Made by a program: the position numbers and the translations under genes. Of a stretch of DNA of 64,000 nt, positions 1 through 8,361 are shown one piece after another. This DNA comes from Poriferisulfidus sp965221375 (GTDB lineage: Bacteria; Pseudomonadota; Gammaproteobacteria; Poriferisulfidales; Poriferisulfidaceae), in the NCBI GenBank assembly GCA_965221375.1, contig OZ244883.1, forward strand, positions 992,001 to 1,056,000. Reading direction: 5' to 3'. Position 1 is the stretch's first letter. Each line of letters starts with the position of its first letter. Below the pieces are notes generated by a model that saw only the letters and a list, made by a program, of their open reading frames with translations, did not search any database and was not told the origin of the DNA.

Positions 1-1656
1 GCAGGAACATTGCTGGATGAGGAATGGGTTGCGAAAATCGATGGCTGGGGATTGACCGAATTGAAGGTTCGTTCCAGCGTAACCTGCAACACGCTTCGCG
101 GCGTTTGCGCCAAATGCTATGGACGCGATTTGGCCCGAGGCGTTCTGGTGACACGCGGGGAAGCCGTCGGAGTGATTGCCGCACAATCAATCGGCGAACC
201 CGGCACCCAGTTGACGATGCGGACCTTCCATATCGGGGGCGCCTTCAGCGGAGCCGTAACGGCGGTGAGCAACATCACGGTGCGCAATGGGGGCACTATT
301 CGCTCACGTGCCTTGGAGACGTTACCGCGCGACAAGGATGCGTGGCTCGTGACCTCGCGCTCCAGTGAGTTGATTGTCACCGATGATCATGGACGTGAGC
401 AGGAAGTCTATTACGTGCCGTACGGGGCGACTTTGCGTGTCCAGGATGGCGACGAAGTTGTGAGCGGGCAGGAAGTTGCCAGCTGGGATCCGCATATCCG
501 GCCACTGCTGGCGGATGCGAATGGTTATGTGCGCCTGGTGGATTTTGTCGATGGCGATACGATCAGTTCCACCCGTGATGAGGTGACAGGTCTGTCCAGC
601 ATTCGGGTATTGGATGCGAAAGACCGGCCACCGGCAGGGCGAACCATGGCGCCTGCAATCGAATTGGTGGACAAGCAGGGCAAAGCCATTCCTTTTGAAG
701 GAACGGAAAAGGCGATTCACTACACCTTACCCGCCCACGCGGTCATCAATTTGAAAAACAATGACCAAGTCAAACGCGGAGACGTGCTCGCCAAAATCCC
801 GTTACCGACACGAACCCAGTCGGGCGATATCACGGGTGGTTTGCCTCGCGTCGTGGATTTGTTCGAAGCGCGCAGCAAAGAAAAAGTCAGTGCAGTATTG
901 GCTGAAACCGACGGCGTGGTCAGTTATGGCGGCGAGATTCGGAATAAGCAGCGACTCTATATCACCGCGGATGATGATTCGGTGACAGAGATGCAGATTC
1001 CGCGCGCCAGTTACATCAACGTGTTTGAAGGAGCCCGAGTGAAACGAGGCGAAGTGCTGGTTGACGGGGAACTCAATTCTCATGATGTGCTGCGCTTGCG
1101 GGGCCTCGAAGCGCTTACCGAGCATATCGTGCAGAAGATCCAGGATGTTTATCGTCTGCAGGGTGTGAAGATCAACGATAAGCACATCGAAGTGATTATT
1201 CGACAGATGCTCCGGAAAGTGCGGATTATGGATCCGGGCGGTTCTTCCTATCGTCCCGACGAGTTGGTCGAGCACGCACGGGCGGTCGTAAAAAATCGCG
1301 AATTGCCGGACGAGCAGCAGATCGGGTATGAGCCAGCTCTCCAGGGCATCGCCAAATCTTCGCTGAGTCGCGAATCATTTATTTCGGCGGCATCCTTCCA
1401 GGAAACGACCAAGATTCTGGTGGAGGCCAGCATTCGCAATGATCGTGACGAAATGTTCGGACTCAAGGAGAATGTTGTTGTGGGCCGACTGATTCCGGCG
1501 GGAACCGGTTTGACCTACCACATCGAACGTCGCAAAAAGCAAGAGCCTGAGAGCGATCTGACGTTGGATGATCTTCAGGCTGCAGCAGAGGCACATGAGG
1601 CGGAGACTAAAGCAGCCGCGATGGCGGAAGTAGGCGAAGCGACGCCGTTCGCTTAA
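1..1656 (+). CDS. rpoC: DNA-directed RNA polymerase subunit beta' (C-terminal part)
   Basis: This is the C-terminal 551 residues of the beta' subunit of RNA polymerase; the gene starts before the window. Three of the four cysteines of the second zinc site are visible (C29, C36, C39 of the fragment, in CNTLRGVCAKC). They are followed by the trigger-loop motif GEAVGVIAAQSIGEP and the long jaw and clamp regions, down to the usual C-terminal stretch with GRLIPAGTG. The frame is open from base 1. In most bacteria rpsL follows rpoC; here moaA starts 67 bases downstream on the same strand, so the usual str operon is not next to it. Confidence 0.98.
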   Translation, partial: AGTLLDEEWVAKIDGWGLTELKVRSSVTCNTLRGVCAKCYGRDLARGVLVTRGEAVGVIAAQSIGEPGTQLTMRTFHIGGAFSGAVTAVSNITVRNGGTIRSRALETLPRDKDAWLVTSRSSELIVTDDHGREQEVYYVPYGATLRVQDGDEVVSGQEVASWDPHIRPLLADANGYVRLVDFVDGDTISSTRDEVTGLSSIRVLDAKDRPPAGRTMAPAIELVDKQGKAIPFEGTEKAIHYTLPAHAVINLKNNDQVKRGDVLAKIPLPTRTQSGDITGGLPRVVDLFEARSKEKVSAVLAETDGVVSYGGEIRNKQRLYITADDDSVTEMQIPRASYINVFEGARVKRGEVLVDGELNSHDVLRLRGLEALTEHIVQKIQDVYRLQGVKINDKHIEVIIRQMLRKVRIMDPGGSSYRPDELVEHARAVVKNRELPDEQQIGYEPALQGIAKSSLSRESFISAASFQETTKILVEASIRNDRDEMFGLKENVVVGRLIPAGTGLTYHIERRKKQEPESDLTLDDLQAAAEAHEAETKAAAMAEVGEATPFA

Positions 1657-1723
1657 GCGTATCTACTTTTTCTGCCGGCCGTAACAGGGTGCGGTAATAT
1701 TTGAGTGCTTGAGTTTTTGTACC

Positions 1724-2755
1724 ATGGCATCGCAGACAGTTGTATCCCATCCTCAGGACCGTTATGGACGGCCCTTGCGAGATTTGCGTATTTCGGTGAC
1801 AGACCGTTGCAATTTTCGTTGCAACTACTGCATGCCCAAGGAAATATTTAACACGGACTACAAGTTTCTGCAGCGTGAAAAATTACTGACCTTCGAAGAA
1901 ATCGAAAGGGTGGTGCGCATTTTTGTGGACTTGGGCGTGGTCAAATTACGATTGACCGGTGGTGAACCTCTACTGCGGCGCCATTTGGACCGCTTAATTA
2001 CCCGTTTGGCGGATATTGATGGGATTGAAGATATATGCCTGACGACCAACGGTTCTTTGCTGACCGCCGAAAAAGCTCAGCAACTGGTGGATACTGGATT
2101 GTCTCGCATCACAGTCAGCTTGGATGGGTTGAACGATGCAGTCTTTCAGCAGATGAACGATGTCGACTGTTCAGTGAGTCGGGTGCTGGAAGCGATTGAG
2201 TGCGCGGAACAAGTGGGACTGCAGCCGGTCAAGGTCAATATGGTGGTCAAGCGGGGCGTCAATGATGCAGAGATTTTGCCGATGGCGGAATATTTTCGGG
2301 GTCGCAATGTGATTCTGCGGTTCATTGAGTTTATGGATGTCGGCGATGCCAAAAGTTGGAACATGGATGCGGTGCTCCCGGCGTCGGAATTGCTTCGTAT
2401 GATTGATGCGCAATGGCCTCTGGAACCTGTCGATCCGCATTACGAGGGGGAAGTCGCGCAACGTTGGCGTTATAAAGACCAGCAAGGCGAAATAGGGATT
2501 GTTGCATCTGTCACCCAGCCTTTTTGCGGAGGGTGCCATCGTTTGCGCATGACCGCCGATGGGATGTTGTTCACGTGCCTGTTCGCCTCTCAGGGGCACG
2601 ACATAAAAGGTCTGCTGCGTTCCGAGGCCGAAGATGCAGAGATACGTCGCGATTTAGAACGTTTGTGGCGTTTCCGAGGTGACCGCTATTCCGAACTGCG
2701 CACGGAAGAAACCGTGGCTATGCCAAAGGCGGGAATGTCTTATCTGGGAGGTTGA
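1724..2755 (+). CDS. moaA: GTP 3',8-cyclase MoaA
   Basis: A radical SAM enzyme that starts molybdenum cofactor synthesis by converting GTP to 3',8-cyclo-GTP. The N-terminal cluster motif CNFRCNYCM and the C-terminal second cluster motif (CGGCHRLRM with a third Cys at TCLF) are both present, as is the essential C-terminal Gly-Gly (YLGG). The length, 343 residues, is normal. I chose the ATG at 1724; a TTG at 1709 in the same frame would add five residues. The gene lies directly behind rpoC and converges on moaB, their stop codons abutting with no spacer. Confidence 0.95.
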   Translation: MASQTVVSHPQDRYGRPLRDLRISVTDRCNFRCNYCMPKEIFNTDYKFLQREKLLTFEEIERVVRIFVDLGVVKLRLTGGEPLLRRHLDRLITRLADIDGIEDICLTTNGSLLTAEKAQQLVDTGLSRITVSLDGLNDAVFQQMNDVDCSVSRVLEAIECAEQVGLQPVKVNMVVKRGVNDAEILPMAEYFRGRNVILRFIEFMDVGDAKSWNMDAVLPASELLRMIDAQWPLEPVDPHYEGEVAQRWRYKDQQGEIGIVASVTQPFCGGCHRLRMTADGMLFTCLFASQGHDIKGLLRSEAEDAEIRRDLERLWRFRGDRYSELRTEETVAMPKAGMSYLGG

Positions 2756-3271
2756 TTACTCGTCCAGACGTGGGATTAATTCCACCAAATTACAGGGGCG
2801 CGTGCGGTAATCCAATTGCTTGGCAATTAATTGGTCCCAAGCATCACGGCAAGCCCCGGGAGAGCCGGGGAGACAAAACAGGTAACGGCGATTGGCCACT
2901 CCCGCCAAAGCTCGCGACTGCAGGGTAGACGTGCCGATCGTCTCGAACGACAACACTCGAAACATTTCTCCAAAGCCTTCGATACGCTTGTCCAGCAGAG
3001 GAACAATTGCTTCGGGAGTACCGTCTTTTCCGGTGACACCGGTGCCGCCCGTGGTCAGAATCACCTGTACATCCGGAGCGACCAACCAGGCAGATACTTG
3101 GGCTCGAATTTGGTAGAGATTGTCCGGACACAATGCGCGGGCGACCAATCGGTGCCCGCAAGAGGTCAACCTTTCCTCAAGCAAGTCACCTGATTTATCC
3201 GTATCGGCAGTTCGACTGTCCGACACAGTGAGCACGGCAATGCCCAGTGGAATAAATTCGCGTTCGCTCAT
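2756..3271 (-). CDS. moaB: MoaB/Mog-type molybdopterin protein
   Basis: A 171-residue protein of the MoaB/Mog fold, acting in molybdenum cofactor synthesis (adenylation of molybdopterin in characterised relatives). The fold signature TTGGTGVTGKDGTPEA and the conserved LPGSPGAC loop are present. The start is the ATG at 3271, giving MSEREFIPLGIAVLTVSD; an open frame runs further upstream but looks unlike the family. It is 40 bases downstream of the HisA-like gene on the same strand, so the two may be cotranscribed, and it meets moaA tail to tail. Confidence 0.92.
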   Translation of the reverse strand: MSEREFIPLGIAVLTVSDSRTADTDKSGDLLEERLTSCGHRLVARALCPDNLYQIRAQVSAWLVAPDVQVILTTGGTGVTGKDGTPEAIVPLLDKRIEGFGEMFRVLSFETIGTSTLQSRALAGVANRRYLFCLPGSPGACRDAWDQLIAKQLDYRTRPCNLVELIPRLDE

Positions 3272-3311
3272 AAGTAATGCGCTCCAGTGCCAGTATAAAT
3301 GCTTCTGGCCG

Positions 3312-3983
3312 TTACAGCCGTGCGGAAATCTCCGTGGCCGTAATCGCGCCACTATGCAGAGCGCTTGCGACCAACACGCCGCAGTCGTGCTGCAGGACGA
3401 AGTCGACATCCTGAATATGACGAATGCCGCCCCCGATGAAAAATTTTCGTTCGGGCCGGCACTGGCGGACACGAGACAGCAGTTCCATATCCGGGCCTTC
3501 GGCCGAACCCACGCGATGCAGACACATCACAATGATGCCCTCAGGCCATCGGTCGGGAGTATTCCACAAAAAATCGCCGCCCCGCAGGCCTTGCGAATCG
3601 AAATCCAATGACAAAATAGAATGCGTACGCAAGGGAGCCCAAGTCTGGGTAAATTCGGTGCCAATTACCGGGCGGTAATTAGGAGGACAGGTTTGACTTT
3701 CGGAGAGTTCAGGCCCGGCGTCCACCCAGAATTCAATGTCAGGATATTTCTGACACAGTTCTAAAATAAGCGAGTGTTGAGACGCTTCGCGCATGATCGC
3801 ATCCAAATCTGCCAGGTAGATGGTCGAGAATGCGGCAAAGCCAAGCAAATCCTCCAGTACAAGATCGGGTTGTGTGTGGCGGGTTAGCACGGATTCGATG
3901 GGTGCGTAGCACTCGCGTTCGCCGCGCAAGGCTTGTACGACATGCCCTTTCTTTATATCCAGAACAGGAATAATGTGGCCCAT
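3312..3983 (-). CDS. HisA-related TIM-barrel protein of the C1-cofactor cluster
   Basis: A 223-residue (beta/alpha)8 protein related to the histidine enzyme HisA, of the kind found with methanofuran/methanopterin genes in methylotrophs and archaea. It keeps the HisA-like N-terminus IPVLDIKKGHVVQA with its first-strand Asp, a mid-barrel Asp (SLDFD) and the phosphate-binding end FIGGGIR and ASALHSG. It is not beside other his genes but head to head with an MfnD-type ligase, so a step in methylofuran or methanopterin synthesis is more likely than histidine synthesis. That role is inferred from context. The start at 3983 (MGHIIPVLD) fits the family; a GTG or ATG at 4043 would overlap the divergent gene by 58 bases. 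Confidence 0.75.
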   Translation of the reverse strand: MGHIIPVLDIKKGHVVQALRGERECYAPIESVLTRHTQPDLVLEDLLGFAAFSTIYLADLDAIMREASQHSLILELCQKYPDIEFWVDAGPELSESQTCPPNYRPVIGTEFTQTWAPLRTHSILSLDFDSQGLRGGDFLWNTPDRWPEGIIVMCLHRVGSAEGPDMELLSRVRQCRPERKFFIGGGIRHIQDVDFVLQHDCGVLVASALHSGAITATEISARL

Positions 3984-3985
3984 AT

Positions 3986-4930
3986 ATGAAAATCTTGGTG
4001 TTTGAATATGTATGCGGGGGTGGGTTCCAGGGTCAGCCGCCACCTGAAAGCCTCCTTCAGCAAGGACGCATGATGCTGCGTGCTGCGCTGGAAGATTTTA
4101 CGTGTCTGCCGGATACGATGCCAGTCCACACTTTAGTGGAGCAGCGCTTTGCTTTTGATAATAATGCACAGATGCGCTTGCTCGGGCCCGAGGAAGATTG
4201 GCGCGTCGTTTGGTTAGAGGAAATTCGTACTTGTGATGCGGTACTGGTCATCGCGCCGGAATCCGATCGTGAATTAGAGCGGTTGTGCGCGGATGTACAT
4301 GCCCATGGCCGCATCAGTTTGAATTGTTCCATAGAAACCATTCAACTAACCACGGACAAGTTGGCTCTGAATCAGTATTTGCTTGAGCACGGCATTTCCG
4401 CTGTGCCCACCCAGGTATGGGATTCGTCGCAGCCCGTGCCTAAATCCGGAGTGCTCAAGCCACGCGACGGTGCAGGGTCTGAGAACACTTGGCGATTTCC
4501 GCATTCCGATTTTTCGCCCGATGCGGATAGTGAGACGGTATGGGTATGGCAGCCCTGGCTGGAGGGGCAGGCAATCAGTTTAAGTCTCTTGATCAATCAC
4601 GAAGAGGTCGAAATCCTTTCGTACAATAAGATGAAGTGTGTTTGCGAAAACGGATGTGTGGAAGTTTGCGAAATCGAAGTAGGGGCACTTAATGACGATG
4701 TGCAGTTACGCCAGGCGGGCGAACAATTGGTGCAGGATATTCAAGACGCGGTGCCGGGCTTGAAAGGCTATATCGGCGTGGATGCTATCTGGCATCAAAA
4801 TAAATTAACCGTGCTGGAGATTAATCCGCGATTGACGTTACCGTACGCGCAACTTCCCCGGCAGCGAACAAAGCCTTTGCTTGCCCAGCGAATGCTTGAT
4901 GTTTTTGCGGTTTCGGAGGCGGGTTCATGA
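3986..4930 (+). CDS. mfnD: ATP-grasp ligase, MfnD-like (methylofuran synthesis)
   Basis: A 314-residue ATP-grasp enzyme. The start MKILVFEYVCGGG, the nucleotide-grasp segment VLKPRDGAGSENTW and the metal-binding LEINPRLTLPYAQL match the family of tyramine-glutamate ligases (MfnD) of methanofuran synthesis and their methylotroph counterparts. It would join glutamate to tyramine, or to tyrosine as in the methylofuran of Methylorubrum. Its ATG is only two bases from the start codon of the divergent HisA-like gene. It overlaps the next gene by 4 bases (ATGA), which suggests translational coupling. The exact substrate is inferred. Confidence 0.82.
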   Translation: MKILVFEYVCGGGFQGQPPPESLLQQGRMMLRAALEDFTCLPDTMPVHTLVEQRFAFDNNAQMRLLGPEEDWRVVWLEEIRTCDAVLVIAPESDRELERLCADVHAHGRISLNCSIETIQLTTDKLALNQYLLEHGISAVPTQVWDSSQPVPKSGVLKPRDGAGSENTWRFPHSDFSPDADSETVWVWQPWLEGQAISLSLLINHEEVEILSYNKMKCVCENGCVEVCEIEVGALNDDVQLRQAGEQLVQDIQDAVPGLKGYIGVDAIWHQNKLTVLEINPRLTLPYAQLPRQRTKPLLAQRMLDVFAVSEAGS

Positions 4931-5967
4931 CTGCAATTATCGGTTGGGATATCGGCGGGGCTCACGTCAAAGCCGTGCAATTGGATCCCAACGGGCGTGT
5001 CAGCAACATCTGGCACCGCATCGCGCCGCTATGGCGAGGTCTGCATCGCATGACGGATGCAGTTGCGGCAGTACGCCGCGAGGTCGGCAGTGGGGAAGCG
5101 CGGCATGTGGTAACGATGACGGGAGAGTTGACGGATGTGTTCCCCACTCGTGCGGAAGGGGTACGTAAGATTGATTTGTGCTTGGAGCGAATGCTTCCGG
5201 ATGAAAAAATCTTGTACTTCTCCGCCGAATCTGGGTTCACCAGCGATGCCCGGCATCAGGCGTATGAAATCGGCTCGCTGAATTGGTACGCTTCAACGCA
5301 GTTGATTGCCCTGCATATCGAGAATGGTGTTTTCGTTGACATGGGCAGCACTACCACCGACATTATTCGCATTCGGAACCATCAGGCCGTCACTATCAGT
5401 CGCACAGATGCGCAGCGCCTGCGGAGTCGAGAACTGTTGTACACCGGCATCGTGCGCACCCCATTGATGAGTTTGGCGACCCGGATACAGACAGAGGAAG
5501 GTTTGACCAATTTGGTTGCAGAAAATTTTGCAGCGACCGCCGATGTATATAACCTGCTTGAGCTGTTGCCCGAAAGCATGCAGCCGTTTGATACGTGCGA
5601 TGGCGCCGGTTGTTCAGCTTTCGAATCAGCGCGACGTCTTGCCCGAATGGTGGGAGAGGATTGTGAGGAAAAAGATGATTTGACTGTGTGGAAGCGCTTG
5701 GCTCAATCTTTTGCTCAGTTGCAGCAGGAGCATATCGTCGAAAACATCAATGCTCTCATGCAGGGGAATGCACTCAAGACGCTTGTCGGTGCGGGATCAG
5801 GGAGATTTGTACTGCCGCAGGTTGCGGCACAATGCAATTTGTCTTACCAAGACGTCAACGAGTTACTGGAGCAGCAAAGCGAAGTATCCCAACCGTTCAC
5901 GTTGGCAGATTGTCTGCCGGCCTATGCGGTGGCCGAGTTGTATCGCCGCAATCATGCGGATTCGTGA
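4927..5967 (+). CDS. mfnF: Hydantoinase-fold protein, MfnF-like (H4MPT-linked C1 transfer)
   Basis: A 346-residue protein of the hydantoinase/Hsp70-like ATPase fold, resembling the 'probable H4MPT-linked C1 transfer pathway protein' family. Its archaeal member MfnF joins the aminomethylfuran moiety to glutamyl-tyramine. Phosphate loops are seen at IIGWDIGGAHVKAVQLD and FVDMGSTTTDIIRI, and an adenosine loop at LVGAGSGRFVLP. The gene overlaps mfnD upstream by 4 bases and pabB downstream by 14, so the three look like one unit. The cofactor role follows from family and neighbours, not from a test. Confidence 0.82.
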   Translation: MTAIIGWDIGGAHVKAVQLDPNGRVSNIWHRIAPLWRGLHRMTDAVAAVRREVGSGEARHVVTMTGELTDVFPTRAEGVRKIDLCLERMLPDEKILYFSAESGFTSDARHQAYEIGSLNWYASTQLIALHIENGVFVDMGSTTTDIIRIRNHQAVTISRTDAQRLRSRELLYTGIVRTPLMSLATRIQTEEGLTNLVAENFAATADVYNLLELLPESMQPFDTCDGAGCSAFESARRLARMVGEDCEEKDDLTVWKRLAQSFAQLQQEHIVENINALMQGNALKTLVGAGSGRFVLPQVAAQCNLSYQDVNELLEQQSEVSQPFTLADCLPAYAVAELYRRNHADS

Positions 5968-7306
5968 ATTACCTTGGCAGGCGGATCCGACCCGTCGCTT
6001 TCAGCAATTTGTTAAGCGGCCCTGGGCGATTCTGCTGGACAGTTGCCACGATCAAAGCGGGCAGGGCAGATTTGATATTTTTGCGGCCGATCCTTACATC
6101 ACTTTTGAATATACAGGGCGTCAGACAGTAGTATCACGAGGCGGCGAAAAACAAATTCTGTTCGGGAATCCCTTTCATCTTCTGCATGAATTTTTGGAAC
6201 CTCGGGCAGAAAACGTTTCCAACCTGCCGTTTTGCGGCGGAGCGATCGGATATTTTTCGTATGACCTGGGCTTCGAATGTGTGGCTTTGAAATCTCGGCA
6301 CCAGCCGCCGTCTTACCCGTTGCTGGCCGTAGGAATTTATGATTGGGCGGTCGTCAATGACAACCAAGAACAACGCTGCTATTTGGTTGCCCAGGATCGC
6401 ACTCCTGAAACACGTCTGATATGGGAAGATTTGTGTTCGGCTTTGGAGGAGGAGGCTCCAGCTGCAGAATCGACCTTTCGGCTCGGAGCTGTCCCGGAAT
6501 CGAACTTTTCTCAGGCCGAATACGTCACCGCTTTTCAAGCCGTGCAGCGTTATATTCGGGCGGGGGATTGTTATCAGGTCAACTTGGCGCAATGCTTCTC
6601 GGCACCCAGTGAGGGCCATTTGTGGAATGTATATCACGAAAGCCGTCTTTCAAATCCCGCTCCCTTTTCAGCGTACTTTCGCCACGCCGATGTCGAAATC
6701 GCGAGCGCATCTCCGGAACGTTTTCTGAAGATTAAAAACGATCATGTGGAGACGTGCCCGATTAAAGGTACGATGCGACGAGAGCCTGGCCAGGAAGTTG
6801 AGCAACGCAACCAACTACAGGGCAGCCTCAAGGACCAGGCAGAGAATCTTATGATTGTGGATCTGCTGCGAAATGATTTAAGTAAAAACTGTGCGGCCGG
6901 CACAGTGCGGGTGCCCGAGCTGTTTAAGGTGGAGAGTTTTGCCACGGTGCACCACCTGGTAAGCACTGTGACCGGCAGGCTGCGCGAAGGGCGTTCGGCG
7001 CTTGATCTTTTGGAAGGCTGTTTCCCGGGAGGTTCCATTACCGGCGCTCCCAAACGTCGCGCCATGGAAATTATTGATGAGTTGGAAGAAACAGCAAGAG
7101 GCGCGTATTGTGGCAGCGTGGCGTACTTAAGTTTTGATGGACAGATGGATAGCAGTATCGCTATTCGCACAATGGTTCAGGCTGAAGGATGCACACGTTT
7201 TTATGCAGGCGGCGGCGTGACGCATGATTCGAAAGAAAATGCGGAATACCAAGAATGCCTTGATAAAGCCGCAGCGATGCGGGCGGTGTTGAGCAAGTTC
7301 TGCTGA
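5954..7306 (+). CDS. pabB: Aminodeoxychorismate synthase component I
   Basis: A 450-residue chorismate-binding enzyme that makes 4-amino-4-deoxychorismate, the precursor of p-aminobenzoate for folate and for methanopterin. The catalytic Lys lies in PIKGTMRR, followed by ENLMIVDLLRNDL and the C-terminal FPGGSITGAPKRRAME block; the order YVTAFQAVQRYIRAGDCYQVNL is typical of PabB. I chose the ATG at 5954 (MRIRELPWQ), which overlaps mfnF by 14 bases; the open frame runs further upstream without family-like sequence. Its place in this cluster suggests dedicated supply of p-aminobenzoate for the C1 cofactor. Confidence 0.92.
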   Translation: MRIRELPWQADPTRRFQQFVKRPWAILLDSCHDQSGQGRFDIFAADPYITFEYTGRQTVVSRGGEKQILFGNPFHLLHEFLEPRAENVSNLPFCGGAIGYFSYDLGFECVALKSRHQPPSYPLLAVGIYDWAVVNDNQEQRCYLVAQDRTPETRLIWEDLCSALEEEAPAAESTFRLGAVPESNFSQAEYVTAFQAVQRYIRAGDCYQVNLAQCFSAPSEGHLWNVYHESRLSNPAPFSAYFRHADVEIASASPERFLKIKNDHVETCPIKGTMRREPGQEVEQRNQLQGSLKDQAENLMIVDLLRNDLSKNCAAGTVRVPELFKVESFATVHHLVSTVTGRLREGRSALDLLEGCFPGGSITGAPKRRAMEIIDELEETARGAYCGSVAYLSFDGQMDSSIAIRTMVQAEGCTRFYAGGGVTHDSKENAEYQECLDKAAAMRAVLSKFC

Positions 7307-7331
7307 AAGCAGAATAAGCTTCATTCGGGGA

Positions 7332-8354
7332 TCAGGCCGAAGGTTTCGTCTCCCGCGCGGGTCCCAGCAAAATAGCGATAGGTTGTGTCGCCGGCTGTGC
7401 TTCAAGGGCCAGCTTGATGATAATGGTAAGCGGGATTGACAAAAGCATGCCAACCGGTCCCAGCAGCCATCCCCAAAAGATTAAGGATAAGAAAACAACC
7501 AGCACGGACAGGCCCAGGCGCCGGCCCATCAGCCGAGTCTCCAAAAACTGACCAATCGCGGTGTTGATGACCACATAGCCCAGGATTACCGGTAAAAGGA
7601 TCGTCGGGCCCAACTGCAGCCATGCCAGCAGGACGGCGGGAATGGCGGCGAGTATGGATCCGACACTTGGAATATAGTTCAGGAGAAACGCCAGCAATCC
7701 CCAAAGTACTGCATGGTTGACGCCCCAGATTGCCAGCCAACCGGCCACTAGGACACCGGTAATAAAACTGGTCAAGGTTTTGGTGGCCAGATAGCGGTTG
7801 ACGCTGTCAGAAAAGTGGGTGAAGGTGTCGTAGGAAGATTCCATGACGGCGGAGCGTTTTATTTTTTCAGGGATTTCAAACAACTCCATCAAAATAAAAA
7901 TGACCGTAAGAAATATCAGCAACGCATTGGCCAGTACCGTGCCGAAGCCGCTGAGAAGGTTCCCGACCAAATCAAGAAAGAATTTTGGATCGATATAGTG
8001 GGAGAGATCCTGGATTTCGAAAAGCCCGTGCTGGGCAATCCATTGAGTGAAAAGATTTCCTTGGGACTGGAGTTCGGCATAGTACTGCGGCAAAGCCTGG
8101 CGAAATCCGGGGATTGCCGCTCCGAGCAAAGTAGTGAAAGAGGCTCCGAGTACCACCAAGCCGACTGCGACAAGTCCGAGGGTCAACCAATTGGGGCAGC
8201 CTCGTTGACGCAACCAGGCCATAGGGGGCGCACAAGCGATCGCAATGAAAACAGCCAACAAAAAAGGCACCACAATCTCTCGAGCCTGCTGAAGAGCAGC
8301 CGCGAGGATGACAAGACAGGTTACGACCAGGAGTGTCTTCAAGGTTCCCGACAT
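7332..8354 (-). CDS. AI-2E family transporter (PerM/TqsA-like)
   Basis: A 340-residue inner-membrane protein with about eight hydrophobic segments, in the arrangement of the AI-2E/UPF0118 family: two helices at the start, a soluble stretch near residues 85-150, then a block of helices. Typical features are FLLAVFIAIACAPPMAWLR, the loop LLNYIPSVGSILAAIPAVLLA and the end ETRLMGRRLGLSVLVVFLSL. Known members export autoinducer-2 or act as Na+/H+ antiporters, so the substrate here is open. It converges on pabB and lies 7 bases downstream of nhaA on the same strand, compatible with a two-gene unit. Confidence 0.88.
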   Translation of the reverse strand: MSGTLKTLLVVTCLVILAAALQQAREIVVPFLLAVFIAIACAPPMAWLRQRGCPNWLTLGLVAVGLVVLGASFTTLLGAAIPGFRQALPQYYAELQSQGNLFTQWIAQHGLFEIQDLSHYIDPKFFLDLVGNLLSGFGTVLANALLIFLTVIFILMELFEIPEKIKRSAVMESSYDTFTHFSDSVNRYLATKTLTSFITGVLVAGWLAIWGVNHAVLWGLLAFLLNYIPSVGSILAAIPAVLLAWLQLGPTILLPVILGYVVINTAIGQFLETRLMGRRLGLSVLVVFLSLIFWGWLLGPVGMLLSIPLTIIIKLALEAQPATQPIAILLGPARETKPSA

Positions 8355-8361
8355 TTCAGTG

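Noticed and set aside
1657..1723. Molybdenum cofactor riboswitch before moaA
   Set aside because: The gap to rpoC is only 67 bases, too short for the known Moco RNA motif.
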